Below, in pieces: positions 12,322 to 22,204 of a stretch of DNA of 64,000 nucleotides. A program made the position numbers and the translations under genes. Within the stretch, counting starts at the first letter, position 1, and the number at the start of each line of letters is the position of its first letter. The notes under the pieces are model-generated. The model did not search any database. It saw only the letters and a list, made by a program, of their open reading frames with translations, and was not told where the DNA came from. Source of the stretch: Ceratodon purpureus (taxonomy: Eukaryota; Streptophyta; Bryopsida; Pseudoditrichales; Ditrichaceae). The stretch is from contig CM026431.1 in assembly GCA_014871385.1 (NCBI GenBank), positions 9,053,964-9,117,963 of the forward strand, read 5' to 3'.

Positions 12322-13732
12322 AACTAATCACTGACATTCTTCTTACCATCCCTTCATCTAGACATGATGCCCTGCACGCCAAGTGATCAACCAGCACTCA
12401 GCTGTACGCCCGGACTCTGAGCTCCTCTTGGCTCTTCCTCCAGAGGCATTTGAAAGCAGGCAAACCTTACACTTCACTCGTAGCAATGAACGGCTCTTTT
12501 ATTTAACAGTTAGTTGAATGACCGAAACTCTGTGGGGTCTACAACTTAGACAAATTGGGTACGCCCTGCAAATTACGGTCCCAACTTCCTGGCTGTGGTT
12601 TTGGTGGCCACCGTGGTATTTTCTTGTAACATAAAGGTATTCTGTACTTGCTTCAGACTGATCTGCTGTAAAAAGTTCCTGATTATACAATTCAAGTTTT
12701 CTCAGCATGCTGTAATCCAAATTTGGAGTGCTGGACCCCAGGGGCTAGAGTTAGTCGAAGATATTTCACGTTACGGTATTTTATCTTTAATTTTTTCCTG
12801 CAGCAGCCCATGTGGGTCGGGGGACAATTGAGTCCACATCAATGAGTGTATTCCCTCCATATGCTTTTTGTTAAACCCAGGGTTTTGGTATATAAAAGGC
12901 CATCCAGGCTGTTGGTTACCGTGACTACTCTATTATCTACTTATCTACTCCATCGCTACTGGTTCCGACACTGTTGAAATTTTAGTGTCATAAATTATTC
13001 AAATATAAGTCAGATAAATGATGTACCAATCTTGTAGCACTTGTCATGCAATTTTCACAGAGCTAAAGAACATCATTTGATTGATACTAAAAGAGATTCT
13101 GATCTAAAGGTCAGAATCCTAAAGTATGATAGGTAGTAAATGGCGACCACTAGCCAAGATAGCGGAACAGTCAGAGGCTGCGGCTTCGCAGGCCACGATT
13201 CTTGTCCCGTTTATAAGCACGACATGAAGAATCTGCATAAAAGAGAGCAGCTAGTTTTCCACAGGGGCGTGAAAGCTGTAAACGTACTTGTCGACAGCTA
13301 AGATGCCCACCTCTGGATGATGGATTGCACATGGTTTTGGAGGCTGATTACAAATGCTCGGTGGGGCTGTGGGGGTGGTCAGTACTAGCTTAGAGAGCAC
13401 CCGAAGTTCTCCATGATTTGAAGAAGAGGATTCCGTGTTCCAAAGTGGAATTCGTAGAAAGTGCGATGTGTGCAGCGTTCGTATGAGCTTGAGGCAGGAC
13501 CCATTTCCTTTGAGGATCACTCTTGAACGATTTTGGTGTAGTTTTGAATAGTAATAGACCCGAATTGCCACCTGATTTAGATCCAGTGTTTGGGGATCAA
13601 ATGTTACTAGTTGTTGGCATCTGGGTCCTTCTGAGAGGCCTAATTTTAGTGACCTTACAGAGATGCTTGTTCCAGCCTGGGATAAGTGATGTCTTCAATG
13701 AGCAACACAATGTGGACCTTCAATGTGTAGTA
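12322..13732. other. intergenic, possible LTR remnant
   Basis: This is the 3' flank of GRAS copy 2. A stretch at about 12840-12970 has a TATATAAAAGG box followed about 70 bases later by GGTTCCGACA, which resembles the promoter and 3' end of a solo or broken LTR, but no matching start or target duplication was found. No gene is recognised. Confidence 0.45.
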
Positions 13733-13999
13733 CCGTAACACCATAGCAGGTTTGCCATCGGCACAATAAATATTTATTTATTTTGAAAAAAAAAGGTAAT
13801 TTGTCTCTCCAAAGCTGAAGTTCTTGATTTTTAGTTTTTGGCAAAGAATCAAATTAAAAAATGATCTTAAATGGTTCAGAAAAAGTAAATTAACGCAGAA
13901 AACAATTCATTCTATTTTCGTGTTTTTAACCTTATAATTTTCCTTTTTAACTTTTTTTTCAGGGAATTGTATTAGGTCGAATCTGCTATGGTGTTACGG
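13733..13999. mobile_element. MITE, TA target site, family A
   Basis: Inverted termini CCGTAACACCATAGCAG (13733-13749) and its perfect reverse complement (13983-13999) are each flanked outside by TA, as in Tc1/mariner-type insertions. The interior is AT-rich and non-coding. The element at 53218-53501 has related termini and a related interior when read in the opposite orientation, so the two are members of one family. Confidence 0.85.
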
Positions 14000-14765
14000 T
14001 ATGCTCCCATAGTACAGTGCTTGACTTAAAGAGGTGATTGGAGCCTTTCTTGCTTTCTGCCTCTGATCACCATTCAACTTCTTGTAATACACGCATATGA
14101 TTCTCTTTATGCTATGAATAATGGAATTGATTCAAATCTCTGAACCCTTTTCGAGGCTTCGCAGTATGTTGTAATCATACCTGCTCATGCCGGTCCGGTT
14201 CAAGTACCTTAACTTAGTACATGAACGAATCGCTGTTCTGCATTTGCTACAGCCGAAGTCATGTGTCAACCTTGAGTCAGACACTGAAGTCTGCTTTACT
14301 TTGTGGAACATTGGGATATGGTGGACGTACTTTATTTGCTGATTGACGTATCTCCAGAGACCGTTCAGAAGTTTAGTTTTCCAGTGGCAGTGTTCATGAA
14401 TCATAGAATGTGTATTATTTACACAATAGTATATTTGTGAATTGTAACCCTACAAAGAGCAAATAATGCACACCAAGCCAGGTCTGTCGTCGGCTAGTCA
14501 ATTGTGCAACCAATCCGATCTTTCGGGTGTAACCAATCTGTGAAATCTTTTTTGTCTCTTACCAACACTTAATTTTACAATTTTGTAATATTCTTGTCAC
14601 GCATATGGGATCACCGACATAGAAACTTCACGCCTTCAGATCTGTTTAAAAAAATCAATATCTACTTTTCATCTTGTGAAAGATCTGCAGCATCTTGTGT
14701 CATGCATTTGATCTATGCCGCTCTGGTCTCAGTAACTTGCCCCAGAGACTTACGACGTGAACAGT
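14000..14765. other. 3' flank of the reductase gene
   Basis: AT-rich non-coding sequence downstream of the minus-strand reductase stop codon. It probably includes that gene's 3' untranslated region. Nothing else is recognised. Confidence 0.55.
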
Positions 14766-16799
14766 TCAATCCAAGTACTTGAGCTTTCTGAAGCACTCAA
14801 TTGTCTCCCGCAAGACATCCTCCAAGGGCTCAAACTGAAGTCCAAGGTGCTCCCTCACTTTCTTGGTGGAGACGGCGTATACAGGAACCCGGGGTTGATC
14901 GTCATTATTTTTCCTGTTAGTTCATTTACATAGGTGCCGAAGCAAGAGTATTGACCAGTCAGTAGAGATACATCGATCAATCCGTGCACAGGAAATGCAA
15001 TCAGTCAGACCACGGAGAATAAAACCTCTAGAAACCAAACTACAACAATATTTGAACAATAGAAACGGATCAGTTATATGTAAGGAATTAGTTGATACCT
15101 GGCCTTAACTGTGTACTGAGGAAAGAGTTTCTGCAGGAGAGCAGCGAAGTCAAAATCATGCAGTGAGCGCTCTGCAAGGATATAACGGCCTTCAGCTTCT
15201 GGGTTCTCATATCCCAGCACGTGTGCATTTGCAACGTCCTTCACACCTACCCAAACGGTACTGTGATTTAGAATGACTTCCTGTTTCCCTGCAGTTAAAG
15301 ATTAATTGTTATTGCACACCTATCTATCCCTGTCCTCTCCTCGTTAGGGTCATTGAAGCTACAGTGGTGTGCAACAACACTTGTTACAAGTTTCACACAA
15401 AAAAGAGAATTTTCACAATAATTGGAATTTTAGAGCAGCACTATCCACGGGTGTAGTACTGTATGAGCAGTACCAGAAAGCAGATCCACCGGAAACTCAT
15501 TGGTTGCATTCAAGGTCGGTTGTATTACTGGGCCAACAACAAAAACCGGGTTCATCACCACCAAATTTAAGTTGTGTTTCTTCACGAAGTCCCATGCTGC
15601 CTCCTCAGCCAATGTTTTGCCTGTTGCATAGGCTTTAGCATATGGATTCAACTGATATTTACACCAAAGTTACTTCAGAATTAGGCTCACAAATCATTCT
15701 CAAATTTCTGCAGTGAAATTATGTTCCGTGAACAGAACTGAGGAACTTCTACTAGAATTCAACCCTAGCCATGGCCATTTATGTTGTCATTCCGACGCTT
15801 ACCTAGGGTCAAAGGAACCAAAAGATGGGATATGTCGCAATACCGCAATAAGCATATGTTAACAAGGCATGGCCGGAGCGGGGCAGTACTAACCTCAGAT
15901 TTACGAACAAAATCAACGTCAGTGAAGAAAGTCTCGTCAACAACTGTCCCTGGTGTTGCTTTTGGTGTGAGATTCACAGCCATCAATGAGGAGGTGAATA
16001 CAATCCGCTTTGGACGTGTCTTGGCGCACGATTCCAGCACATTCAATGTCCCTTTTATTGAAATTTCTTCAATCTCAGCCTGTTTCAATGCAAGAGGTTA
16101 ATCCTCATCATGGTAACTGTTTTCTTCTAGCACATTCTAGTATTCTACCTGAGCAATAATCACTTTAGATTTCTAGAGAAAATCACCACTTACTTCTGGT
16201 ATTAACTTGTCATTTCCGGGCACAAATGACGCTATGTGGAAGACACCATCACAACCCTCGAAGATGGAGTCAAAGATGCCGGGTGTGCGAATGTCAGCTG
16301 CCACCAATTGGAGACGATCATGTGCTCCATCAAAAGCAAGCAAGTGCTGTGACTTCTCTGTGTATCATCCCAGTCTTCACATAAGCCTCTCATTGTGCCA
16401 ATACCATCATAAACATTCAAACATTGCAGTGGACAACAATCTAGTCACGGTAACTTCGGTAGTTATCACACAACATGGCAGAAAATAACAACAGGTACAA
16501 CTACGAAAAATACTTACTTGATGCCAAAAACGGATCCTATAACCTGAATGCAGTCTTGATGAACACTCACCTGGGCTCCGAACCGTTCCCTTGACGTTGT
16601 AGCCTTTCTCCAACAGCAGCTTCACCACCCACGAGGCTATGAAGCCTCCAGCGCCTGTCACACAGACTGTTTCACCAGGTGCCATTTGGGCTCTGAAGAA
16701 GGATGTAAGTGTGCTTCTATGGCCTTGCACCTGATTGCTGAGCCCTGCAAACACTTGGGGAAGATGTGTCTGTAGAGACTTGGAAGGCGGAAGGCTCAT
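14766..16799 (-). CDS. cinnamoyl-CoA reductase-like / dihydroflavonol-reductase-family NADPH-dependent reductase
   Basis: Six exons on the minus strand: 16799-16571, 16357-16194, 16079-15894, 15651-15474, 15288-15099, 14913-14766. All have GT-AG introns and keep the frame, giving 364 residues from the ATG at 16799 or 326 from the ATG at 16685. The second length is usual for the family. The Rossmann motif [11 protein letters not shown] starts three residues after the second ATG, with KGTVR beyond it (arginine typical of NADPH binding). [15 protein letters not shown] and the catalytic Tyr-x-x-x-Lys (YATGK) follow, then [13 protein letters not shown] and EGRYILAER. Extended SDRs of this type reduce CoA esters, dihydroflavonols or tetraketide pyrones. 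The CCR signature NWYCY is replaced by [11 protein letters not shown], so a true lignin-type CCR is unlikely and the substrate is unknown. A Stowaway-like MITE sits about 160 bp upstream of the first ATG. Confidence 0.92.
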
Positions 16800-16956
16800 T
16801 TTGTACACTGCTGGGATATTTACCCATGCCTAAAGCACTGTCGAGAAATTTCCTTCCCTTTTGCCAAACGACTCACCAGGGAGGTACCCCTGGGTACCTC
16901 TTCACAGTGCAATTTAGTTTTTGCACCGTGAGATTTCCTCAGAGTGCTAAAAAATA

Positions 16957-17113
16957 CTCCCTCCGTCTCACTAAAAGACCTTGGTCTGGTAAAATAATCT
17001 ATCTCGAAATAAAAGAGTGGTTTCTAAATTTGGCCAACTTGTTTCTAAATTTAGAACTGCCTTTAAATCTGATATTATTAGCAAACAATGGTCTTTTAGT
17101 GAGACGAAGGGAG
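16957..17113. mobile_element. Stowaway-like MITE
   Basis: Inverted termini begin CTCCCTCCGTCTCACTAAAA and end with the reverse complement, 24 bp with one mismatch. TA lies immediately outside both ends (16955-16956 and 17114-17115). The 157-bp size, TA target and CTCCCTCCGT end are the hallmarks of Stowaway MITEs (Tc1/mariner superfamily). There is no coding capacity. It lies in the upstream region of the minus-strand reductase. Confidence 0.92.
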
Positions 17114-17115
17114 TA

Positions 17116-18879
17116 TATGAGCAGCTCAAAATGCATGGGCAGGTTCGAAAATTTCTCGATGTGTACTTTAAGCCGGTGTAAACCCACCTTTGGGCCTGCA
17201 CACGTGGTGAGAGACATGTGCCGCTTTGCGCCCTCCCAGGGCTCCTCCGGTCCTTCACCACGCGTCAAGCCTTCCAGCGGGTGCCTTTACCTTTACAATC
17301 CACGGTGGTAGGTAGCATTCAATTTGGGATTTCAATTTTCACAGAAAAATGGAGTTGCGTTTAGTTCCATACAATAAAATGAAATTTACATGAGAGCATC
17401 TTTAATCAAGCGCAATACAAGGGGCAACAACAATTGGCACCTCAATCTACACCCAAAACTAATTCAACCTAGTCGTAGTACGAGGATTCATGGTACATGC
17501 CATAGAAGAAATCCTCCCTAATACAACATGTTGTGAAAAAATTGCAGAGCCCAATATTGTACACGGCTAAGCTTCAAACTTACATTTGATTTAACAAAGT
17601 TCTCACACTTTGTCTTTACTCCATCATTGCTAAATAAATCCATTACTAAAATAGAAATTTTGAAGCTTTTGGTTGACCTTTCTGTACTTGTGAATTTGGT
17701 CCTTTTGATCTTTGCTTGAAACGGTAATCAAAACTCAATATGGACCACTTTATATTTTGTTTTTTTGAACCTCAATTCTGAGGCTTGATTGAAGATGCTA
17801 TGAAGCCTTTTTAGAGGGCATGACTTAGTGTATAGAACAAATATGTAAAGATATGAAGGAGATATAGTAAGAAAATACTATATCCAACAAAAGGTATGCG
17901 GCATCATTGCAATTTTGCGACAAAAACTCAATGTAATTTTAGTGCAACAATGAAAGAAAATTCATGTTTCTATAAAACAAGTATTAAACGTCTTCGTAGT
18001 GCAGTTTTGATTCTCTCTAGCTATAAGGTGAAAACACTAATAAGGTTGAGACTCTCACATTTGATTGGTCACTCGTATCTCATCTGCAGACTTATTCATT
18101 TTTACGAAGCTTGATGTTCATATCAAAGAAGTTTCAAATCCAAAATATAAGGAGACATAGGAAAAAGTATCAAGCAAGATTGGTTAAAAGGGAATTGTAA
18201 TGGAATCTTTTGGTAGTATCACCATGATCAAAATCTAGTATGATGGTGGTCAAAAATATTTTAGCTTATATTTTTATTGTGGATGGTTTTCAACCTTTCA
18301 CTTCAAAAATTTACAATTATTTTAGTATTGGAAATTAATTTACAAAAAAATAAAATACATTCATCAATAGCCTTATGTTTCTATAGATGAATCCTAGCTC
18401 TAATTGTCTCCACTTTACTCCGCTCTCTCCCAACCTTTCTTTTCCATCAAACTCTGAATTAAACTACATTGACCTATTATATAAAGTTCTATCCTTACTC
18501 CATAGATTTAGAATCTGAAATTTCTGGTCTAAGGAAACACTCAAGCATAAATCACAGCCACACAATATCAAATAAAGTATGTCAACATGATGCAAAGAGA
18601 ATACATTCAACGCTACATATTTTCACCTTTCTTTGTAGGCGTTAGTATATGCCATTCATACAACAAATTCTCCCAAACAATTTCTAAAATATTTACATGT
18701 ATATGAATTTAAACATAAAATTTAGTGATAAAACAAACAAACACTTCATTCACACCAACCTCCTTCGGATTCTCTTGGTCTTCTTGAATTTACAGATCGC
18801 GTAATATTAGATCTAAATTTGCGTAGATTATCTGAACCCAAATGTACCCATTCGTAGATTTCATAAATATTGAGTTTCA
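17116..18879. other. intergenic, no gene recognised
   Basis: A short GC-rich patch (about 17190-17310) grades into AT-rich non-coding sequence. No conserved reading frame, RNA gene or clear repeat was found. The last few hundred bases are the likely promoter of the QCR8 gene. Confidence 0.6.
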
Positions 18880-19320
18880 GTCTTCCGAAGGGACGCGCGG
18901 CGGTGAAGTTTCGAGAGCTTCGCTACGGCTTTGTCATTCTTGCACTCTGCGCTGCGACCTCTGCTCTTCAAGCTCGCACTCTCGGCCGCGCTCGGTCAGA
19001 TCAGCACTCAGGTCTGTCGCCAATCTCTTGCCATCTTCTAGCGAACGCTAGATTGTAACCAATTTTCTGTTTAGTTCACTTGAGTTGGGTATGTGTGGGT
19101 TTCTAGAATGGATGTTACTTTCTTTCTTTTTTTTGCAGGGTTTGAGGTCTGAGTACTGTGTCGAGATTGATGGGAGAGGAGTTGCTGTTTTTGGTGTAAT
19201 GTAGCTTGTCCATGTTGCGCGATGTCGTTTTTGTAAGTTTCTAGATGATTCGCTTTTTAGGGTTTGGAGTTTTGGAGGACGATGGGTTGATTGGGTTGGT
19301 GGTGGATTGGTTTTGCAGCC
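18880..19320 (+). promoter_or_regulatory. probable spliced 5' leader of the QCR8 gene
   Basis: GC-richer sequence without a conserved frame. A pyrimidine-rich acceptor (TTTTTTTTGCAG) ends at 19138. A GTAAGT donor lies at 19233, and a second acceptor (TTTTGCAG) ends at 19318, two bases before the start codon. This suggests at least one leader intron (19233-19318) and probably another upstream. The splice sites are read from sequence; their use is inferred. Confidence 0.5.
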
Positions 19321-20212
19321 ATGGGGAAGGTGCCAGTGAGGCTGAAAGAGGTGGCCTACACCTTGTCGCCGTACCACCAGCATGTTATGACCGGGTTGTG
19401 GAAGGACATCCCGTACAAGCTGAGCAAGAAGTTCCATGAGAACTGGGTTTCGGCGTTCACTTTGGTGGTTCCGATTGTCGGCACTTACATGTGAGTTACT
19501 CTTCCTTAGTTTTATGTCTTTTTGTTGATATATCTGGTTAGGGCTTGGGTGGACATCCATGCGAATGTGTTGGTCTGGAGATATGGTCTAGACAGTGTCG
19601 AATGATTCTAGGGTTTCTTTATTGATAGGGTTTTGTGAAGTGGGTTCGTGAGTTTATTCGGTGTGGTAAGACTGGAGGATTCGATCTGAAAAGTCTCTCT
19701 TGAGGTTTCTTTCGTAATTTCGCTTCTAGATTTCACTTTCTTGGTGGAGTCAAGGGGTAAATTTTGACGTGAGTTTATGAGTTTCTATAGTTTTGCGTGT
19801 TTTGTGGAGTTTTTCGTTGGTTGTGAAGATGGTGTGCCGTTAGAGGTGTTTAGAAGGGTTAGTGGGGTAAACGTTGGGACGTTGATCTGATTTATTAGTA
19901 GCTCAGTAGGACGATGATTTTAGTGTTGTGGATATGGCTGTTGTTGCAGCTTCGCTAGTGGAATTGTTGATTTAGGTCATGGTTGCTGTACAGCTTCATA
20001 TTTCACGTTGTAACGGTTAGACGAGCAAGGTTCACTATTAGTAATCAGGGTCTTTTCCTCCAGTCGAGTCATATCATTGTGCTAGTCAGGTTACTAGTAT
20101 ACAGCGTGTGGGTTAAATTGAGTCATCTTGTGGATTCTTATTTAGTCTGTTGATGTTGTGCAGGTATGCTGAAAATTACAGAGAGCAGGAGAAGCTCCAC
20201 CACAGATACTGA
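19321..20212 (+). CDS. QCR8: ubiquinol-cytochrome c reductase subunit 8 (complex III, QCR8)
   Basis: Two coding exons, 19321-19490 and 20164-20212, separated by a GT-AG intron that splits an ATG codon (AT|G). The product is 72 residues, the usual length of plant QCR8. It begins MGKVPVRLKEVAYTLSPY, has LPYKL-like DIPYKLSKKFHENW in the middle, a single hydrophobic helix (about residues 42-57, WVSAFTLVVPIVGTYM) and the charged tail REQEKLHHRY. The protein is a small one-helix subunit of the cytochrome bc1 complex in the inner mitochondrial membrane. It contacts cytochrome b near the ubiquinone site and is needed for complex assembly. The ATG is preceded by CC and an acceptor site, so translation starts at the beginning of an exon. 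Confidence 0.95.
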
Positions 20213-20378
20213 AATTAGTGAAGATTTAATTTTCTGTTTACCAGCACACTGTGGGTATTAAAATTCTTTAACCACGTGAGATGTAGTGATCGCAGACATA
20301 TTGGCTCACTGTTGTAGCACGTCGTTCATCCTCAATGGAAGAACTATGTTTTATGATGCGTTTTAGTTGAACGTTGAA

Positions 20379-20384
20379 AATAAA
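20379..20384 (+). terminator. candidate polyadenylation signal of QCR8
   Basis: AATAAA lies 167 bases after the QCR8 stop codon, a plausible distance for a plant 3' end. Use is inferred. Confidence 0.45.
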
Positions 20385-20412
20385 GTCATGCATTCCTTTC
20401 GATATACTATTA

Positions 20413-22204
20413 AATCTTTTTCCAAAGTGTAGAGGAACTGTTTCAGCTTTACTCTCACATCATGCAAATATCAGCCATTGGTAAACCAATCTGCTATATC
20501 CGGGAAATCTACATATCAAATTGTTATTGGTTATGGATGTGTATACTTTATGCTTGTTTTTCATTTTATCACATAAGTGTCAGATGGTGATTCTAGAATA
20601 GAGAAAAACCATTGTAATTAGTGCAGGTAATAACACTGACATTCCACTTCTTCTATGAAGCTCTTGATTGAGGTATTAGTCACTATTTCAAAGGATAGAC
20701 ATGACATGATTTGTTTCATGATTTCATCCTAGGGGTGCTAATGTCATTTGACGCAATGATAAACATGATATGATTCGTTTCGCCCTATGGGTGCTTATGT
20801 CATTTGGGGCTGGAAAAGGCAAAATGGTTTAACCTTCAACATGATAGCCACTCTAGCATTGAATGTGGTCCATTTTTCCAATTGTGGCTTATGAAATAAT
20901 CAACATTGTTCCATGTATCTATTCTACAACGTGATTGTTGACACAATTAATGATTTTGACAAAATGATTTCTTGACAATTTTAACCTATCAAGACTTTTC
21001 CACTTAGTGCATTCCACATTGCATAAGACTTGATAAGCATTGCTCTTTTGGTTGTTATTGCGCAATTTCTTCCCTTTCATCAAAAAATGTTGTAAATAAG
21101 TGCACACCACATGTCTCACCTTTATATGAGCTCTTGAATAAGAAACACGGGATATGAACAAATATGGTTTGAAAATAATGTAGAAATGATTGTAGGATGT
21201 GCAATACCATTTTGTGGTAATTCATAAACCAACTTAGAGATCTAAGCTACTTACATATGTCCTTACCTCTTCAAGAAGGATGTCACACTTATTCAAACTA
21301 CCAATTGCAATCTTGTCTTGGAACACATAAGAAGGAACTATAACAACTTTGAATGTCTTTTGTGTACTATATACAATCTAAAAAAATTTAAGTTTTACAC
21401 AAATCCAAAATTTGGATTCAAAAGTTCCTTGCTAAATGTGTATAAAAATCTTAAATTATCTAAGAAATCTTTTTGGATCAAAGAGGATTTACGGATGAAA
21501 CATAACTCAGTTGAGAAAACCAAATTAGAAACAAACTATTAAAGAAAAAAACTTGACAAACATAGTGTTGAGTTAAGAAAATAAAAACATAGACACAATG
21601 ATGAAATACAAGAAAGAATTTTCATGAATTAGATTAACAAAATATATATTTAAAAAAAAAATACAATAAGTGCTAAACTAAGAAAAAAATCACATAAATC
21701 TATACATGAGAAGACATGCATGTAATAACTACAAAATTAAGGGTAAATTTTACATGAATCTCTCCAATGCTTGAAGAAGACATACATAGCAAAATTCTTG
21801 AATCTTCAAAGGCCCAAGGATGCTTTTGAACTAAAAGATTTCAAGAAAATTGTAATCAAATCAAAACCTACCATAGCAAAATAAGAGTTCAACACAAATT
21901 TAAGGCCCATAATTAAATTGCTAGAAGGTTATATTAATATTCATATATAATTTATCAGTTTTGCTTCTTTTTTACCATAATCATGACATTTCTAAATTTA
22001 TAACTCAAAAAATGAATAATATAATAAAGTTTTGTCATAACTATAGGGAGGTGCAGCTTATATCTCTCTAAATATCAACATATAATCTTATCAACTCACT
22101 CTACCATGGGTAGACTCCATCTAAAATACCTATATTATTTGGATTGATATTACTTACTATCTCTATATCAAAAGATTATGCTGCCAAAGCATTTTTGAGA
22201 AAAA
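20413..22204. other. AT-rich intergenic
   Basis: No gene is recognised. A degenerate two-copy tandem repeat lies at about 20697-20816; each copy has ACATGA(C/T)ATGATT, then GGGTGCT and ATGTCATTTG. The rest is AT-rich without visible organisation. Confidence 0.6.

Noticed and set aside
12720..12970. Possible solo LTR ending GGTTCCGACA with a TATA box
   Set aside because: No matching TGTCGGAA-type start, no target-site duplication and no primer-binding site follow, so it is only mentioned in the intergenic entry.
16232..16420. Frame in the second reductase exon giving a different protein
   Set aside because: The frame that continues the reductase ([22 protein letters not shown]) requires the acceptor at 16358; the other frame has no family similarity.
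16879..16899. 20-bp palindrome GAGGTACCCCTGGGTACCTC near the reductase start
   Set aside because: A short palindrome of this size can arise by chance and no factor site is recognised.
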